DNA of 64,000 nucleotides from positions 1 through 64,000 of the IMG/VR virus record IMGVR_UViG_3300032401_000001; one strand, given 5' to 3'. This document shows, piece by piece, positions 63,153-64,000 of this stretch (positions within the stretch are counted from its first letter, which is position 1; the number at the start of each line of letters is the position of its first letter). The stretch comes from a virus. Position numbers and translations under genes: made by a program. The notes below the pieces were generated by a model, which was not told the DNA's origin, did not search any database, and was given only the letters and a program-made list of their open reading frames with translations.

Positions 63153-64000
63153 ACCGAATCACGCCGAACGTGATGGGCGTCACTTGGCTCACAGCTACGA
63201 CCAAAGATCGTGGTGACATCCCACTTGAACCGCTGCTCTACGTCGGCCTCGAGCATAAGGAGCCCACCCTGGCCGAGGCAATCGCGTATCTGCCGCGCTA
63301 CCTGCGCCTCATCTGGCCGGGCGGGGTCTATCAGGTACTCGATGCGCATACGCAGCAGCAGGTCTTCGTGCGCGACTCTCCGGTCGACCCGGCGTCGCAT
63401 GAGACCTTTCGGCGCCTGACTCACCACTGGGGCTGGTGGTTCATGCGGCTGGTCTGGTCCGATCGCCAGAAGCAGATGTTCTTCTCGGACTTCCAGATCA
63501 TGCAGGTCGGCGGCAAGGTGTTTCCGCTCCAATCATCCATCGAAACTGCGCTCAACGACCTGAACCTGTCGCGGCAAGCGTTGCACCAGCACCTGACAGC
63601 GGCGTTGCAGTATCCACCTGACGAGGCGCGCGACGAAGTTGCGACGGAACAGATCGAGAAGTACGAAGCTCTCGTCGGACCGCTTCCGGCGCATCTCTCA
63701 ACGTTGTCAGCGCCACCAGGTACGCAGGTAGTAGTCGATCGCCGGAAGTTTCTCGATGGTGAGCTGCGTCAAGCCGACATCACTGACGCGATGTGGGCTA
63801 CGCAGGGCAAGCCGCGGTTCGACCGGGTCATTGCCAAGCCCGACAAGGTCATCAAGGAAAAGCGCGACAAACAGCCCTGCGAGCGCTGTGGCAAAGATGG
63901 GCCGCGCTACCACTACTCGGTGAAGATCGGTGGTAACACGCGCAACGTGTGCATGGACTGCGCCGATGAGCTTGGAGCATCGGAGGTGTTCAAGGAGAAG
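63149..64000 (+). CDS. Hypothetical zinc-ribbon protein, 3' end cut by the window
   Basis: Open from ATG 63149 (overlapping the previous stop) to the last base, 284 codons. The visible part is a mixed domain with a Trp-rich stretch (HHWGWWFMRLVW), then a basic linker and a CERC/CMDC zinc ribbon near residues 247-271. Function unknown. Confidence 0.72.
   Translation, partial: MNRITPNVMGVTWLTATTKDRGDIPLEPLLYVGLEHKEPTLAEAIAYLPRYLRLIWPGGVYQVLDAHTQQQVFVRDSPVDPASHETFRRLTHHWGWWFMRLVWSDRQKQMFFSDFQIMQVGGKVFPLQSSIETALNDLNLSRQALHQHLTAALQYPPDEARDEVATEQIEKYEALVGPLPAHLSTLSAPPGTQVVVDRRKFLDGELRQADITDAMWATQGKPRFDRVIAKPDKVIKEKRDKQPCERCGKDGPRYHYSVKIGGNTRNVCMDCADELGASEVFKEK

Noticed and set aside
1-64000. tRNA genes, insertion sequences, integrase or attachment sites
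   Set aside because: Scanned by eye for tRNA-like cloverleafs, transposase and integrase motifs; none found. A tRNA search program would settle the first.

Overview
The window is a GC-rich (roughly 60 percent, judged by eye), gene-dense stretch of a large tailed double-stranded DNA bacteriophage. The evidence is a large terminase subunit (8668-10218), contractile-tail genes (baseplate J-like 34201-36234, gp25-like 36244-36690, a probable tape measure 43470-47384 with a chaperone pair upstream) and a phage replication set (primase-helicase, family A DNA polymerase, DinG-like helicase, RNase HII, RuvC-like nuclease, class II ribonucleotide reductase, deoxynucleotide kinase). Shine-Dalgarno sites of the AGGAG type precede most genes, so the host is a bacterium; I cannot name it. 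No tRNA, rRNA, CRISPR array or insertion sequence was seen. Portal and capsid genes were not recognised. Both ends cut through genes.

Layout. (1) 1-7835, plus strand: end of a Cys-cluster nuclease, primase-helicase, a uracil-DNA-glycosylase/DNA polymerase fusion, an unknown protein. (2) 7836-8667: non-coding, rich in hairpins and short repeats, starting with a terminator. (3) 8668-10218, minus strand: terminase. (4) 10217-12326, plus: MoxR-type AAA+ ATPase with two small proteins. (5) 12323-14114, minus: two proteins of unknown, perhaps virion, role. (6) 14180-18794, plus: a HExxH/VWA protein of the DUF2201 kind, an unknown protein, a retron-like reverse transcriptase and a Cys-rich protein. 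(7) 18791-20892, minus: three paralogous virion-type proteins. (8) 20965-27152, plus: RuvC-like nuclease, class II ribonucleotide reductase, a terminator, then a lysis-like group (lipoprotein, papain-like protease, amidase endolysin). (9) 27149-48541, minus: a 21-kb tail and baseplate block with a sigma-factor-like gene inside it. (10) 48679-64000, plus: transglycosylase, a second uracil-DNA glycosylase, DinG helicase, RNase HII, many small zinc-ribbon proteins, nucleotide kinase, DnaQ-like exonuclease, unknown small proteins.

How the parts fit. Precursors come from the B12-dependent reductase and the nucleotide kinase; replication uses the primase-helicase, polymerase, DinG, RNase HII and exonucleases; RuvC-like nuclease and terminase prepare DNA for packaging; the long minus block builds a contractile tail; amidase, transglycosylases and the protease act on the cell envelope. 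The MoxR and VWA genes look like a two-part chaperone machine.

The most unusual items are: a 15-bp dyad (CTTTAC-N3-GTAAAG or near matches) found eight times, mostly just before ribosome binding sites; the retron-like reverse transcriptase inside the VWA operon; the structured non-coding region 7836-8667; and a probable -1 frameshift joining two tail-chaperone ORFs at 47852-47858.
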